Source: Streptomyces sp. CCM_MD2014
GTDB lineage: Bacteria > Actinomycetota > Actinomycetes > Streptomycetales > Streptomycetaceae
Reading direction: 5' to 3'
DNA length: 64,000 bases
Assembly: GCF_000772045.1 (NCBI RefSeq)
Contig: NZ_CP009754.1
Span: 6,138,001 to 6,202,000, forward strand
Shown here one piece after another: positions 1-7,869 of the stretch. Each line of letters opens with the position of its first letter. The stretch's first letter is position 1. The notes beneath the pieces are model-generated. The model worked only from the letters and a program-made list of their open reading frames with translations. It did not search any database and had not been told where the DNA came from. Both the position numbers and the translations under genes were made by a program.

Positions 1-425
1 TCGACGCCGCCTTCAACTACAAGAACGGCCCGGTGAGCGAGCAGCTGCGCGCCGCCGCCCCGGACGGCGTCGACGTCTACTTCGACAACGTCGGCGGCGA
101 CCACCTGGAGGCGGCCATCGGCTCCCTCAACCTCAACGGACGCATCGCCGTCTGCGGCGCGATCTCCGTCTACAACAACACCGAGCCCGCGCCCGGCCCG
201 AAGAACCTCGCCCGGCTCATCCAGACCCGCGGCCGCATCGAGGGCTTCCTGGTCGGCGACCACTACGACCTCCAGCCGCAGTTCGTCGAGGAGGTCGGCC
301 CCTGGGTCCGCTCCGGCGAGCTGAAGTACCGCGAGACGGTCGTCGAGGGCATCGAGAACAACCTGGAGGCGTTCCTCGGCGTCCTGCGCGGCGACAACAC
401 CGGGAAGATGATCGTGAAGCTCTGA
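1..425 (+). CDS. NADP-dependent oxidoreductase (MDR/LTB4DH-like), 5' end missing
   Basis: C-terminal part of a medium-chain dehydrogenase/reductase of the zinc-independent NADP-dependent type (leukotriene B4 dehydrogenase/YfmJ-like). The reading frame is open from base 3, so the gene starts left of the window. Visible parts are the end of the Rossmann fold (AAFNYKNGPV, then DGVDVYFDNVGGDHLEAA, the usual block after the NADPH loop) and the C-terminal segment with YRETVVEGIENNLEAFLGVLRGDNTGKMIVKL-type spacing that closes the substrate pocket. The family reduces double bonds of enones or alkenals with NADPH; the substrate cannot be told from sequence. The family call is firm. Confidence 0.85.
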   Translation, partial: DAAFNYKNGPVSEQLRAAAPDGVDVYFDNVGGDHLEAAIGSLNLNGRIAVCGAISVYNNTEPAPGPKNLARLIQTRGRIEGFLVGDHYDLQPQFVEEVGPWVRSGELKYRETVVEGIENNLEAFLGVLRGDNTGKMIVKL

Positions 426-541
426 ACCCCGGCAGCGGAGGAGCGGGCTTCCCGGGATTTCCGGCATGCGGTAGCGTCTTTCCGAAATCCGTCGTGATCG
501 TGGGCGCGAGTCACGGCGGACCGAGGAGGAAGACACCCGTT

Positions 542-961
542 ATGCCCATCCAGCAGTCCGAAGTCCTCTACACCGCCGTCGCCACCGCCGAGAACGGCCG
601 CGACGGCCGGGTCGCCACCGACGACGGCAAGCTCGACGTGGTCGTGAACCCGCCCAAGGAAATGGGCGGCAGCGGCGCCGGCACCAACCCGGAGCAGCTG
701 TTCGCCGCCGGGTACAGCGCCTGCTTCCAGGGCGCGCTCGCCGTCGTGGCCCGCCAGGAGGGCGCCGACGTATCCGGTTCGACCGTCACCGCCAAGGTCG
801 GCATCGGCAAGAACGACGACGGGTTCGGGATCATCGTCGAGATCTCCGCCGAGATCCCGTCCGTCGACGCCGCCACCGCGCGGTCCCTGGTGGAGAAGGC
901 CCACCAGGTCTGCCCGTACTCGAAGGCGACCCGCGGCAACATCACCGTGACGCTCGCCTGA
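542..961 (+). CDS. ohr: Organic hydroperoxide resistance protein (Ohr, OsmC family)
   Basis: 139-residue cytoplasmic thiol peroxidase that reduces organic (fatty acid) hydroperoxides. Both redox cysteines are present: Cys61 in AGYSACFQGAL and Cys124 in HQVCPYSKATRGN. The Glu near residue 51 (TNPEQLFAAGYS) expected in the active site is also there. Length and the closing CPYSKATRGN block are those of the Ohr subgroup rather than OsmC proper. ATG 542 is chosen because GAGGAGG lies about 10 bases upstream; an in-frame GTG at 494 would add 16 residues outside the family fold. No MarR-type ohrR gene is adjacent in the window. Confidence 0.93.
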   Translation: MPIQQSEVLYTAVATAENGRDGRVATDDGKLDVVVNPPKEMGGSGAGTNPEQLFAAGYSACFQGALAVVARQEGADVSGSTVTAKVGIGKNDDGFGIIVEISAEIPSVDAATARSLVEKAHQVCPYSKATRGNITVTLA

Positions 962-1001
962 CCGGAAACGGGCCTGCGCGCCGACCGGTAGAGTTCCGCC
1001 C

Positions 1002-1826
1002 ATGCGTGATCTCGGGGCGGGGTTCGGTCATCTGCTGAAGGGCCAGCGCTGGGTGGCCCGGCACGGGCGGAGCTACGGCTTCGGCCTCGTCCCGGGCCTG
1101 ATCACCCTGGTCCTCTACCTGGGCGTGCTGGTCGCGCTCGCGCTGTGGGGCGACGACTTCGTCGGCTGGGCCACGCCCTTCGCCGACGACTGGTCTAGCC
1201 CCTGGCTCGGGCTCTTCCGCGGCTTCCTCACCGCCGTGCTGTTCGCCCTCGCCCTGCTGCTGGCCGTGCTCACCTTCACCGCGGTCACCCTGCTGGTCGG
1301 CCAGCCCTTCTACGAGGCCCTCTCCGAGCGGGTCGACCGCGACGTCTCCCCGGACGGCACCGCCCCCGAGTCCGACCTGCCGCTCTGGCGCGAGCTGTGG
1401 ATCTCCGGCCGCGACAGTCTGCGGATCGTCGTCCGCGCCGCGCTCTGGGGCGTGCTGCTCTTCGCGCTCGGCTTCATCCCGGTCGTCGGCCAGACCGTGG
1501 TCCCGGTGATCGGCTTCTTCGTCACCGGCTTCTTCCTCACCGAGGAACTGGCCGCCGTCGCCCTCCAGCGCCGCGGCGTCGAACTGCGCGAGCGCCTCGC
1601 CCTGCTGCGCTCCCGCAAGATGCTGGTCTGGGGCTTCGGCACCCCGCTGGGCGTCTCCTTCCTGGTGCCCTTCGTCGCGGTGTTCCTGATGCCCGGCGCG
1701 GTCGCCGGCGCCACGCTCCTCGCCCGCGAGCTGCTGGGCGAGGAGACCCGCGACGGCGCCGGCGACCCGTCCGAAGGCGGTACGGCCGACACAGCGGTCA
1801 GCCCCGGTCCGGCCCCGCGGCACTGA
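1002..1826 (+). CDS. EI24 / CysZ-like membrane protein
   Basis: 274 residues with about five strongly hydrophobic segments (for example near residues 27-48, 72-96, 146-170, 215-238) and the EI24-domain pattern: an N-terminal RDLGAGFGHLLKGQRWVARHG, then VTLLVGQPFYEALSERV, then FALGFIPVVGQTVVPVIGFF. EI24 proteins resemble the sulfate transporter CysZ, but no cysteine genes are nearby and the substrate is unknown. Start: TAGAGT (989-994) lies seven bases before ATG 1002 with no Shine-Dalgarno sequence, which suggests a leaderless mRNA. Its 3' end overlaps the convergent peptidase-like gene by 29 bases. Confidence 0.8.
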   Translation: MRDLGAGFGHLLKGQRWVARHGRSYGFGLVPGLITLVLYLGVLVALALWGDDFVGWATPFADDWSSPWLGLFRGFLTAVLFALALLLAVLTFTAVTLLVGQPFYEALSERVDRDVSPDGTAPESDLPLWRELWISGRDSLRIVVRAALWGVLLFALGFIPVVGQTVVPVIGFFVTGFFLTEELAAVALQRRGVELRERLALLRSRKMLVWGFGTPLGVSFLVPFVAVFLMPGAVAGATLLARELLGEETRDGAGDPSEGGTADTAVSPGPAPRH

Positions 1827-3102
1827 CCGCCACGGCCACGATCGCCCGCGTCTGCGCCACGATGTCCAGCCGGTTGCGCACGAACCCCGGGTCGGTGACC
1901 GCCCCCGTCGCCGGATCGGTGTTCCGGTCCCCGAACTGCAGCACCGGGGTGTGCACGTGCCCGCCCGGCAGCGTGCCGTGCAGCCCGAGCCGGTCCCGCA
2001 GCAGCGTCGCGCGGTAGGCGATCTCGTTGGACAGGTAGTTCCCGCCGCCGCCCTCCCGCGCCGTCGAACCGGGCGTGGGCCCGTCCGGCCGTACGACCGG
2101 CTCGGTGCCTCCCCCAGCCGGGATCTCGGTCACCGTCGTGTTGTCGTACACGGGGAAGCGGCCGGTGTCCGCCGCGGTGATCGCCGCGTACGGCAGCGTG
2201 GTCGTCGTCCACTGCGGCTGCGAGGCCGGATCGGTCACCGGGACCGTCTCCGTGCGCGAGACGTTCTCGTTGTCGGGGAAGCCGCCCCGCCAGGCCCCGT
2301 TGGTCCGCTCCACGTCGAACCGCCCCACCCGGCCCTGGCTCACGGTGGTGAACAGGTCCACCCGCGGCAGATACGGCCGCAGCGCCCGCTCCACCGCCCC
2401 TTCGGCGAAGTCCCGCCAGCGCACCGGGAACACCGCCGTCTCCACCCGCGCGGGACCGTCCGGAGTGTCGATCACCGTGCCGTCCAGGGCGAGCGCGACG
2501 GCACCGGACGGGTTGGAGATCCGGATGTCCCGGTCCAGGGTGAACGGGTCGAAGCCGGTGAGCAGCACCCGCTTCATGCCCTTGCCCGTGCCCTCGTCGT
2601 GTCCGCCCGGCGGCAGCCGCAGGTCCGCCTGTCCGCGCGAGGTGCGCTCCAGTTCCGTCAGCAGCGCGGCCCGCTGCCGCTCGCCCAGCCCGAACCCGGG
2701 CTCCCAGGTGCGCAGTTCCCGCGTCATCCCGAGCCGCGCCCAGTACAGCGGCCGGTCGTCGTCGCGGCTGAGGTCCCCGCGGGCCGGCCCGCGCCCCTGC
2801 ACCCGGTCCACCGCCCGCCGCCACAGCGCCGATCCCTCGCGCGCCACCACGGCACGCGCCTCGCGGTAGGAGCCGGCCCGCCCGAGCCTGTGGGCGAACG
2901 CCGGTGCCACCGCGGCGAATCCGGAGCGCCGCAGGATCTCCCGGGGCACCTCCCCGTCGAGCCGCCGCTCCTCCACCGTCGGTGCGGGGGCGGTGCCGCC
3001 CGCCGGGGGTGCCGCCGTCGCCGCCGTGGGGGCGAGTGGGGCGGCGAGCCCCGCCACCAGGGCCAGTCCGAGTACGCCGATCCGAACACGTATGGGTGCC
3101 AA
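1798..3102 (-). CDS. Secreted pyroglutamyl-peptidase-like protein, nucleophile Cys replaced by Ser
   Basis: 434 residues from TTG 3102, which has GGAAGGA about 11 bases upstream and gives a clean signal peptide (APIRVRIGVLGLALVAGLAA, then an AxA-type site). An N-terminal region of about 140 residues has no family I recognise. The C-terminal 250 residues match peptidase family C15: KRVLLTGFDPFTLD, the VSQGR...FDVER block with the catalytic Glu, and GHVHTPVLQFGD with the catalytic His. Where C15 enzymes have the nucleophile Cys (GTFxCN), this protein reads GNYLSNEIAYRA, so Ser stands in its place. It may be a serine variant or an inactive homologue; C15 enzymes are also normally cytoplasmic. 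Longer in-frame starts up to 3267 lack a convincing ribosome site. Confidence 0.78.
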   Translation of the reverse strand: MAPIRVRIGVLGLALVAGLAAPLAPTAATAAPPAGGTAPAPTVEERRLDGEVPREILRRSGFAAVAPAFAHRLGRAGSYREARAVVAREGSALWRRAVDRVQGRGPARGDLSRDDDRPLYWARLGMTRELRTWEPGFGLGERQRAALLTELERTSRGQADLRLPPGGHDEGTGKGMKRVLLTGFDPFTLDRDIRISNPSGAVALALDGTVIDTPDGPARVETAVFPVRWRDFAEGAVERALRPYLPRVDLFTTVSQGRVGRFDVERTNGAWRGGFPDNENVSRTETVPVTDPASQPQWTTTTLPYAAITAADTGRFPVYDNTTVTEIPAGGGTEPVVRPDGPTPGSTAREGGGGNYLSNEIAYRATLLRDRLGLHGTLPGGHVHTPVLQFGDRNTDPATGAVTDPGFVRNRLDIVAQTRAIVAVAVSAAGPDRG

Positions 3103-3218
3103 GGGAGTCCAGGTCCTTCCGTCGCCGTGGGGTGCGCTGCCGGACGGCGGAAGTATCGCGTGACGGAGGGGGCGTGCGCCATGGCGCGTGGCGACCGACT
3201 CGTGGGTGTTTGTGAAGG

Positions 3219-3230
3219 GTTCGTACGAAC
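3219..3230. promoter_or_regulatory. 12-bp perfect palindrome upstream of the peptidase-like gene
   Basis: GTTCGTACGAAC is a perfect palindrome 117-128 bases upstream of the TTG start at 3102, in the only sizeable gap before that gene. Its position and symmetry suit a dimeric repressor or activator site. No regulator is adjacent, so the cognate protein is unknown. Confidence 0.35.
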
Positions 3231-3318
3231 TTTTGACCGGATGCCCGATCGTGGACCACCGGATCACCGCGACGGTTAACGTCGGACCCGGGCCGCCCGC
3301 GTGCGCGCCCCCGGGAGC

Positions 3319-3354
3319 AGCCCCGGCCCGGAACCTGACGGCCGGGCCGGGGCT
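3319..3354 (-). terminator. Rho-independent-type hairpin after galM
   Basis: Perfect 12-bp inverted repeat (AGCCCCGGCCCG / CGGGCCGGGGCT) with a 12-base loop, 17 bases beyond the galM stop codon. It lacks a U-tract, as is usual for Streptomyces terminators. Confidence 0.7.
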
Positions 3355-3370
3355 CGGCCCTCGGCGCTCC

Positions 3371-4342
3371 CTAGCGCACCGAGAAGCCGTACACCGTCTC
3401 CGAGCGGAACACCTCGCCGGGCCGCAGCACCGTGCTCGGGAAGCCGGGCCGGTTCGGGGAGTCCGGGAAGTGCTGGGTCTCCAGCGCGACGCCGTCCCCG
3501 GGGGCGAAGGGCTCGCCCAGGTGGTCGGCGGTGTAGAGCTGGAGGCCCGGCTCGGTCGTCGCCACCGTGAGCACCCGTCCCGACGCCGGGTCGTACAGCT
3601 CGGCGACCTCCTCGGCGGCGTCGGTCACGCCCTTGTCGAGGACGAAGTTGTGGTCGTAGCCCGAGCCGATCTTGCGCGCCCGCCGGAAGTCGAAGCGCGT
3701 GTCCGTCACGTCGTCGAGGCCGCCCGTCGGGATCAGATCCGCGTCGACCGGCGTGATCCGGGAGGCGGCCAGCCGCAGTTCGTGCCCGCCCGCGTGCCCG
3801 GAGCCGCTCAGGTTGAAGTAGCTGTGGTTGGTCGGGTTGAGCACGGTCGGCGCGTCGGTGACCGCCTCGTACACGATCCGCAGCGCCCCCGACCCGTCCA
3901 GCGTGTACGTCGCCGACATCTCCAGGCGCCCCGGGAAGCCCTCCTCGCCGTGCGGGGAGACGCGGCTGAGCCGCACCCCGTCCGTGACCGCCGCCACGTC
4001 CCACACGCGCTTGTCGAAGCCGCGCTCGCCGCCGTGCAGCACGTTCGGCCCCTCGTTGGGCGCCAGCGCGTACGTCCGCCCGTCCAGCGGGAAACGGCCG
4101 CCCGCGATCCGGTTGGCGTACCGCCCGACCAGCGCGCCCAAGTAGGGCTCCGGGTGCCGGACGTAACCGTCCAGGTCGGCGAATCCCAGCACCACGTCGG
4201 CCATGTTCCCGTCCCGGTCCGGGACCTCGGCCGACTGCACGATCCCGCCGTACGACAAAACCCGTACCCGTACGCCGGCCCGCTCCAGGGTCCAGCGGTG
4301 TACCGGGGTGCCGTCGGAAAGTGTGCCGAAGAGTTCGCTCAT
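3371..4342 (-). CDS. galM: Aldose 1-epimerase (mutarotase)
   Basis: 323 residues. Cytoplasmic enzyme that interconverts alpha and beta anomers of aldoses such as galactose or glucose. Visible family blocks: GRYANRIAGGRFPLDG, LHGGERGFDKRVWDV, the catalytic His region NPTNHSYFNLSG, and the catalytic Glu region ALETQHFPDSPNRPGFPS. ATG 4342 is preceded by TAGAGT (minus strand, 4350-4355) at a gap of seven bases with no ribosome site, so the mRNA is probably leaderless and the longer in-frame extension to 4444 is not translated. No gal operon genes are adjacent. Confidence 0.9.
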   Translation of the reverse strand: MSELFGTLSDGTPVHRWTLERAGVRVRVLSYGGIVQSAEVPDRDGNMADVVLGFADLDGYVRHPEPYLGALVGRYANRIAGGRFPLDGRTYALAPNEGPNVLHGGERGFDKRVWDVAAVTDGVRLSRVSPHGEEGFPGRLEMSATYTLDGSGALRIVYEAVTDAPTVLNPTNHSYFNLSGSGHAGGHELRLAASRITPVDADLIPTGGLDDVTDTRFDFRRARKIGSGYDHNFVLDKGVTDAAEEVAELYDPASGRVLTVATTEPGLQLYTADHLGEPFAPGDGVALETQHFPDSPNRPGFPSTVLRPGEVFRSETVYGFSVR

Positions 4343-4379
4343 GTGCGGAACTCTAGGACATGCCCAGGTCAGACCCCGC

Positions 4380-5291
4380 TCACGGCGTCTTCGCGGTGAC
4401 CGCGCGGTACGCGATCTCCGCCAGCCGTGCCTGGCCGTCCACACTCGGGTGGAACCAGTCCCAGTGGCTCAACTGGTCGGTGCCGAACCGGTAGGCGTGG
4501 ACCGCGCCGTCGTCGGTGCGGCAGCGCCGGTCCTTCGCACAGACCTCCCGCAGCACCTCGTTGTAGTCCTCCACCCGGTCGCGCACCGTGTTGCGCCGCA
4601 GCGTCGCCGCCGCGTCCGTGGAGTCCGCGTCGCCCAGCATCGACGGGCACAGGCCCAGCTTCCACACCTGCTTGCCCAGCGCGTTGGTGCGCCCCTGGGA
4701 CCACAGCCGCTTCAGGTCCGGGATGCTCGACACGTACACCTGCGCCTTGGGGAGCTTCTCGCGCAGGGTGGCCATCGCCTCCTCGAACTGCGTCCGGAAG
4801 TCCGCCACCGGCGTCATCGCCGAGGTCGTGGACCGGCACGCGTCGTTCGCCCCCGCCATCACCGCCACCAGCTCCGGCTTCCGCTCCGCCGCCCGCGTCA
4901 CCTGCGCGGTCAGGTCTTCCATCCGGGCCCCGGTCACCGCGTAGTTCCAGCTGTGCTCGGCCGCGTCCGCCTTCCCCAGCAGCCGTACGGCGAGCGAGTC
5001 CACCTTCGCGCTGCTGCCGGTCGCCCACGACACCTCCGGGCAGTCCGACAGGACGGCACAGGCGTCGAAGCCGCGCGTGATGGAATCGCCGACGGCGGCG
5101 ACCGACCCCGGGCTCGTGTCCCACGCCGGGGCCGTCGTCGCCCGCTTCGAGGCGCTGGGGGACGGGGCGGGGGAGTCGCCGCCCGCGGCGTCGCAGCCCG
5201 CCACGCCCACAACGGCGGCCGCCAGCACGTCGAGCGCGGCGCGCGCCCGGCGGCGGCCGTACCGCGTCCCCCGGTCCGTCCCTCGGCCCAT
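4380..5291 (-). CDS. SGNH/GDSL-family hydrolase, predicted lipoprotein
   Basis: 303 residues. An Arg-rich n-region and hydrophobic stretch run into VVGVAGC, a lipobox, followed by a Ser/Pro/Ala linker, so the enzyme is probably anchored to the outer face of the membrane. SGNH blocks are complete: VGDSITRG (nucleophile Ser), Gly in the second block, GANDACRS (Asn) and DWFHPSVDGQARLA (Asp and His). This family includes esterases and lipases; the substrate is not evident. ATG 5291 has GAGGGG at suitable spacing and places the signal sequence at the N-terminus; an upstream TTG at 5330 would bury it. Confidence 0.85.
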   Translation of the reverse strand: MGRGTDRGTRYGRRRARAALDVLAAAVVGVAGCDAAGGDSPAPSPSASKRATTAPAWDTSPGSVAAVGDSITRGFDACAVLSDCPEVSWATGSSAKVDSLAVRLLGKADAAEHSWNYAVTGARMEDLTAQVTRAAERKPELVAVMAGANDACRSTTSAMTPVADFRTQFEEAMATLREKLPKAQVYVSSIPDLKRLWSQGRTNALGKQVWKLGLCPSMLGDADSTDAAATLRRNTVRDRVEDYNEVLREVCAKDRRCRTDDGAVHAYRFGTDQLSHWDWFHPSVDGQARLAEIAYRAVTAKTP

Positions 5292-5547
5292 ACGGTCCCA
5301 CCCCTCGGTTCGTGCCTCCACCGTGCTCAACCCATGACACCGCGCGAGGGTTCCCGAGGGCGGCGATGCAACGCCTCACACCCGTACAAGCGTCCTGCCG
5401 GGTGAATGGCGGCGTTTTGTCGGCGGCGGGACCGACGGTACGTCACACTCCTTGCCCCGTCGCACGGTAGCCTCGCCATGAACGTGACCCGCCCGGTCAC
5501 GGCCGTTCCACCCGTTCCGAGATGTCCCGCTCAGCCCGGAGGTTCCG
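5292..5547. other. Divergent intergenic region (SGNH lipoprotein / DUF3145)
   Basis: 256 bases between divergently transcribed genes, so it must hold both promoters. I see a TAGCCT-type -10 candidate near 5469 for the rightward gene but no well-placed -35 partner and no convincing operator. Confidence 0.4.
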
Positions 5548-6042
5548 GTGACGACACGTGGAGTCCTGTACGTGCACTCCGCGCCGCGCGCGCTCTGCCC
5601 GCACGTCGAGTGGGCCATCGCCGGGGTGCTCGGCACCCGCGTCGGCCTGGACTGGATCCGGCAGCCCGCCGCGCCCGGCACCTGGCGCTCGGAGTTCTCC
5701 TGGCAGGGACAGGCCGGCATCGCCTCCAAGCTCGCCTCCGCCCTGCGCGGCTGGCAGCTGCTGCGTTTCGAGGTCACGGCGGAACCCTCCGCGGGCGTCG
5801 AGGGCGAGCGCTACAGCTGCACTCCCGACCTCGGCATCTTCCACGCGGTCACCGGCATCCACGGCGACATCATGATCCCCGAGGACCGGCTGCGCGCCGC
5901 CCTGGTCCGCTCCCAGCGCGGCGAGACCGACCTCGAGTCGGACGTCGCCAAGCTCCTCGGCAAGCCCTGGGACGACGAACTGGAGCCCTTCCGCCACGCC
6001 GGCGAGGGCGCCCCGGTCCGCTGGCTGCACCAGGTGGTGTGA
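5548..6042 (+). CDS. DUF3145 domain-containing protein
   Basis: 164 residues, matching the actinobacterial DUF3145 family over its full length (TTRGVLYVHSAPRALCPHVE at the start, YSCTPDLGIFHAVTGIHGD in the middle). No biochemical function is known to me. GTG 5548 has GGAGG eight bases upstream. It has no signal peptide or membrane segment. It converges with fabF, the two being separated by a shared hairpin. Confidence 0.88.
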   Translation: MTTRGVLYVHSAPRALCPHVEWAIAGVLGTRVGLDWIRQPAAPGTWRSEFSWQGQAGIASKLASALRGWQLLRFEVTAEPSAGVEGERYSCTPDLGIFHAVTGIHGDIMIPEDRLRAALVRSQRGETDLESDVAKLLGKPWDDELEPFRHAGEGAPVRWLHQVV

Positions 6043-6059
6043 GTCCGCCCGCCGTTCAC

Positions 6060-6107
6060 GCACGAGGAAGGCCCCCACCGCTCGGTGGGGGCCTTCCTCG
6101 TGCGCGC
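6060..6107. terminator. Bidirectional hairpin terminator between DUF3145 and fabF
   Basis: Long near-perfect inverted repeat: GCACGAGGAAGGCCCCCACCG pairs with CGGTGGGGGCCTTCCTCGTGC around a tiny CT loop. It sits between two convergent stop codons (6042 and 6119) and can end transcription from both sides. Confidence 0.85.
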
Positions 6108-6118
6108 GGGTACGTCGC

Positions 6119-7408
6119 TCAGACCGTCCGGAACGCGAGTACCACGTTGTGGCCGCCGAAGCCGAACGAGTCGTTCAGCGCGGCGATCCGGCCCTCGACC
6201 GGCAGCTTGCGGGCCTCGCCGCGGACGATGTCCGCGTGGGCCTCGGCCTCCGGGTCGATGTTCTCGACGTTGATGGTCGGCGGCGCCACCCGGTGGTACA
6301 GGGCGAGCACGGTCGCCACGGACTCCACGCCGCCCGCGCCACCGAGGAGGTGACCGGTCATCGACTTGGTGCCGGAGACCGCCATGTGGTCGACGTCGTC
6401 GCCGAGGACCTTGCGCAGCGCCTTCAGCTCGGCGATGTCACCGGCCGGCGTCGAGGTGGCGTGCGCGTTGACGTGCACGATCTCGGCCGGGTCCAGGTCC
6501 GTGCCGTCCAGCAGGTTCTGCAGGGCGGCGGAGATGCCGCGGCCCTCCGGCTCCGGCTGCACGATGTCGTGGCTGTCGGCCGAGATGCCCTGACCGACCG
6601 CCTCCGCGTAGACCCGGGCACCGCGCGCGGCGGCGTGCTCGGCGGACTCCAGGACCAGGACGCCGGCGCCCTCGCCGAGGACGAAGCCGTCGCGCGCCGT
6701 GTCGAAGGGGCGCGAGGCGCCCTGCGGGTCGTCGTTGTTCTTGGACATCGCCATCATGTTGCCGAACGCGGCGATGGGCAGCGGGTGGATCGCCGCCTCC
6801 GTGCCACCCGCGACGACGACGTCGGCCCGGCCGGTGCGGATCATCTCGATGGCGTAGCCGATGGCCTCGGCGCCCGACGCGCAGGCGGAGACCGGCGTGT
6901 GCACGCCCGCGCGGGCGCCCACGGCCAGGCCCACGTTGGCCGACGGGCCGTTCGGCATGAGCATGGGGACGGTGTGCGGGGAGACGCGGCGGACGCCCTT
7001 CTCCTTCAGCACGTCGTACTGGTCGAGCAGCGTGGTCACACCGCCGATGCCGGAGGCGATGACCGCGCCCAGCCGGTCGGGGTCGACGTGGGCCGCCCCG
7101 TCCTCGGCGGCGGCCTCGCCCGCCTTGCCGGAGTACCCGGCGTCCTTCCAGGCCTCCTGCGCCGCGATCAGCGCGAACTGCGCCGAGCGGTCCAGGCGGC
7201 GGGCCTGCGGCCGCGGGATGACCTCGGAGGGGTCCACGGCGACGGGCGCGGCGATGCGGACCGCCTGGTCGGCGGCCCACTCCTGCTCCAGGGGCTTGAC
7301 GCCGGACTTGCCGGCGACCAGGCCCTCCCAGGTCGAGGCTGCGTCGCCACCCAGCGGTGTGGTTGCGCCGATACCGGTGACGACCACGGTGCGATTGGTC
7401 GAGCTCAC
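6119..7408 (-). CDS. fabF: 3-oxoacyl-ACP synthase II
   Basis: 429 residues. Condensing enzyme that elongates acyl-ACP with malonyl-ACP in type II fatty acid synthesis. The Cys-His-His triad is complete: Cys176 (SACASGAEA), His316 (NAHATSTPAGD) and His353 (SMTGHLLGGAG). GTG 7408 is chosen because GGAGAAAG lies upstream and the protein then starts with the usual strand (TVVVTGIGATTPLG). Last gene of the minus-strand fasR-fabD-fabH-acpP-fabF cluster; 109 bases separate it from acpP. Confidence 0.97.
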   Translation of the reverse strand: MSSTNRTVVVTGIGATTPLGGDAASTWEGLVAGKSGVKPLEQEWAADQAVRIAAPVAVDPSEVIPRPQARRLDRSAQFALIAAQEAWKDAGYSGKAGEAAAEDGAAHVDPDRLGAVIASGIGGVTTLLDQYDVLKEKGVRRVSPHTVPMLMPNGPSANVGLAVGARAGVHTPVSACASGAEAIGYAIEMIRTGRADVVVAGGTEAAIHPLPIAAFGNMMAMSKNNDDPQGASRPFDTARDGFVLGEGAGVLVLESAEHAAARGARVYAEAVGQGISADSHDIVQPEPEGRGISAALQNLLDGTDLDPAEIVHVNAHATSTPAGDIAELKALRKVLGDDVDHMAVSGTKSMTGHLLGGAGGVESVATVLALYHRVAPPTINVENIDPEAEAHADIVRGEARKLPVEGRIAALNDSFGFGGHNVVLAFRTV

Positions 7409-7517
7409 GGGAATTCTTTCTCCAACGGGATACGGATTCGTACGGCGCCACCGCCGGGTGGCGGGGCAGTCGGCCCGGATCCGCCCTGTACCCGGGGTAT
7501 GCCCGAGTATCGGCGGA

Positions 7518-7766
7518 TCAGGCCTGGTGGTCGAGGATGTACTTCGTCGCGTCGCCGACCGTCTTGAGGTTCTTGACGTCCTCGTCCGGGATCTTGACGT
7601 CGAAGCGCTCTTCGGCGGCGACGACGACCTCGACCATGGACAGGGAGTCGACGTCCAGGTCGTCGGTGAAGGACTTGTCCAGCTGGACGTCCTCAACCGG
7701 GATGCCGGCGATCTCGTTCACGATGTCCGCGAGACCGGCGACGATCTCTTCCTGAGTGGCGGCCAT
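7518..7766 (-). CDS. acpP: Acyl carrier protein (fatty acid synthesis)
   Basis: 82 residues, strongly acidic, carrying growing acyl chains on 4'-phosphopantetheine attached to Ser41 in DVDSLSMVEV. Its place between fabH and fabF identifies it as the primary-metabolism ACP rather than one of a polyketide cluster. ATG 7766 has AAGGAG 9 bases upstream. Length is that of the family. Confidence 0.97.
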   Translation of the reverse strand: MAATQEEIVAGLADIVNEIAGIPVEDVQLDKSFTDDLDVDSLSMVEVVVAAEERFDVKIPDEDVKNLKTVGDATKYILDHQA

Positions 7767-7869
7767 GATGGCGCTCCTTCGTTGTTGTCTCAGAGGGTGT
7801 GGCGTCCCGCCGCGTCGCGACGGGTGTTGCTGCTCTCCGTCCCGGACCGCATGATCCGGCACGGAGTGC

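Noticed and set aside
6149..7567. 472-codon plus-strand frame opposite fabF and acpP
   Set aside because: Antisense of conserved fabF with no recognisable domain.
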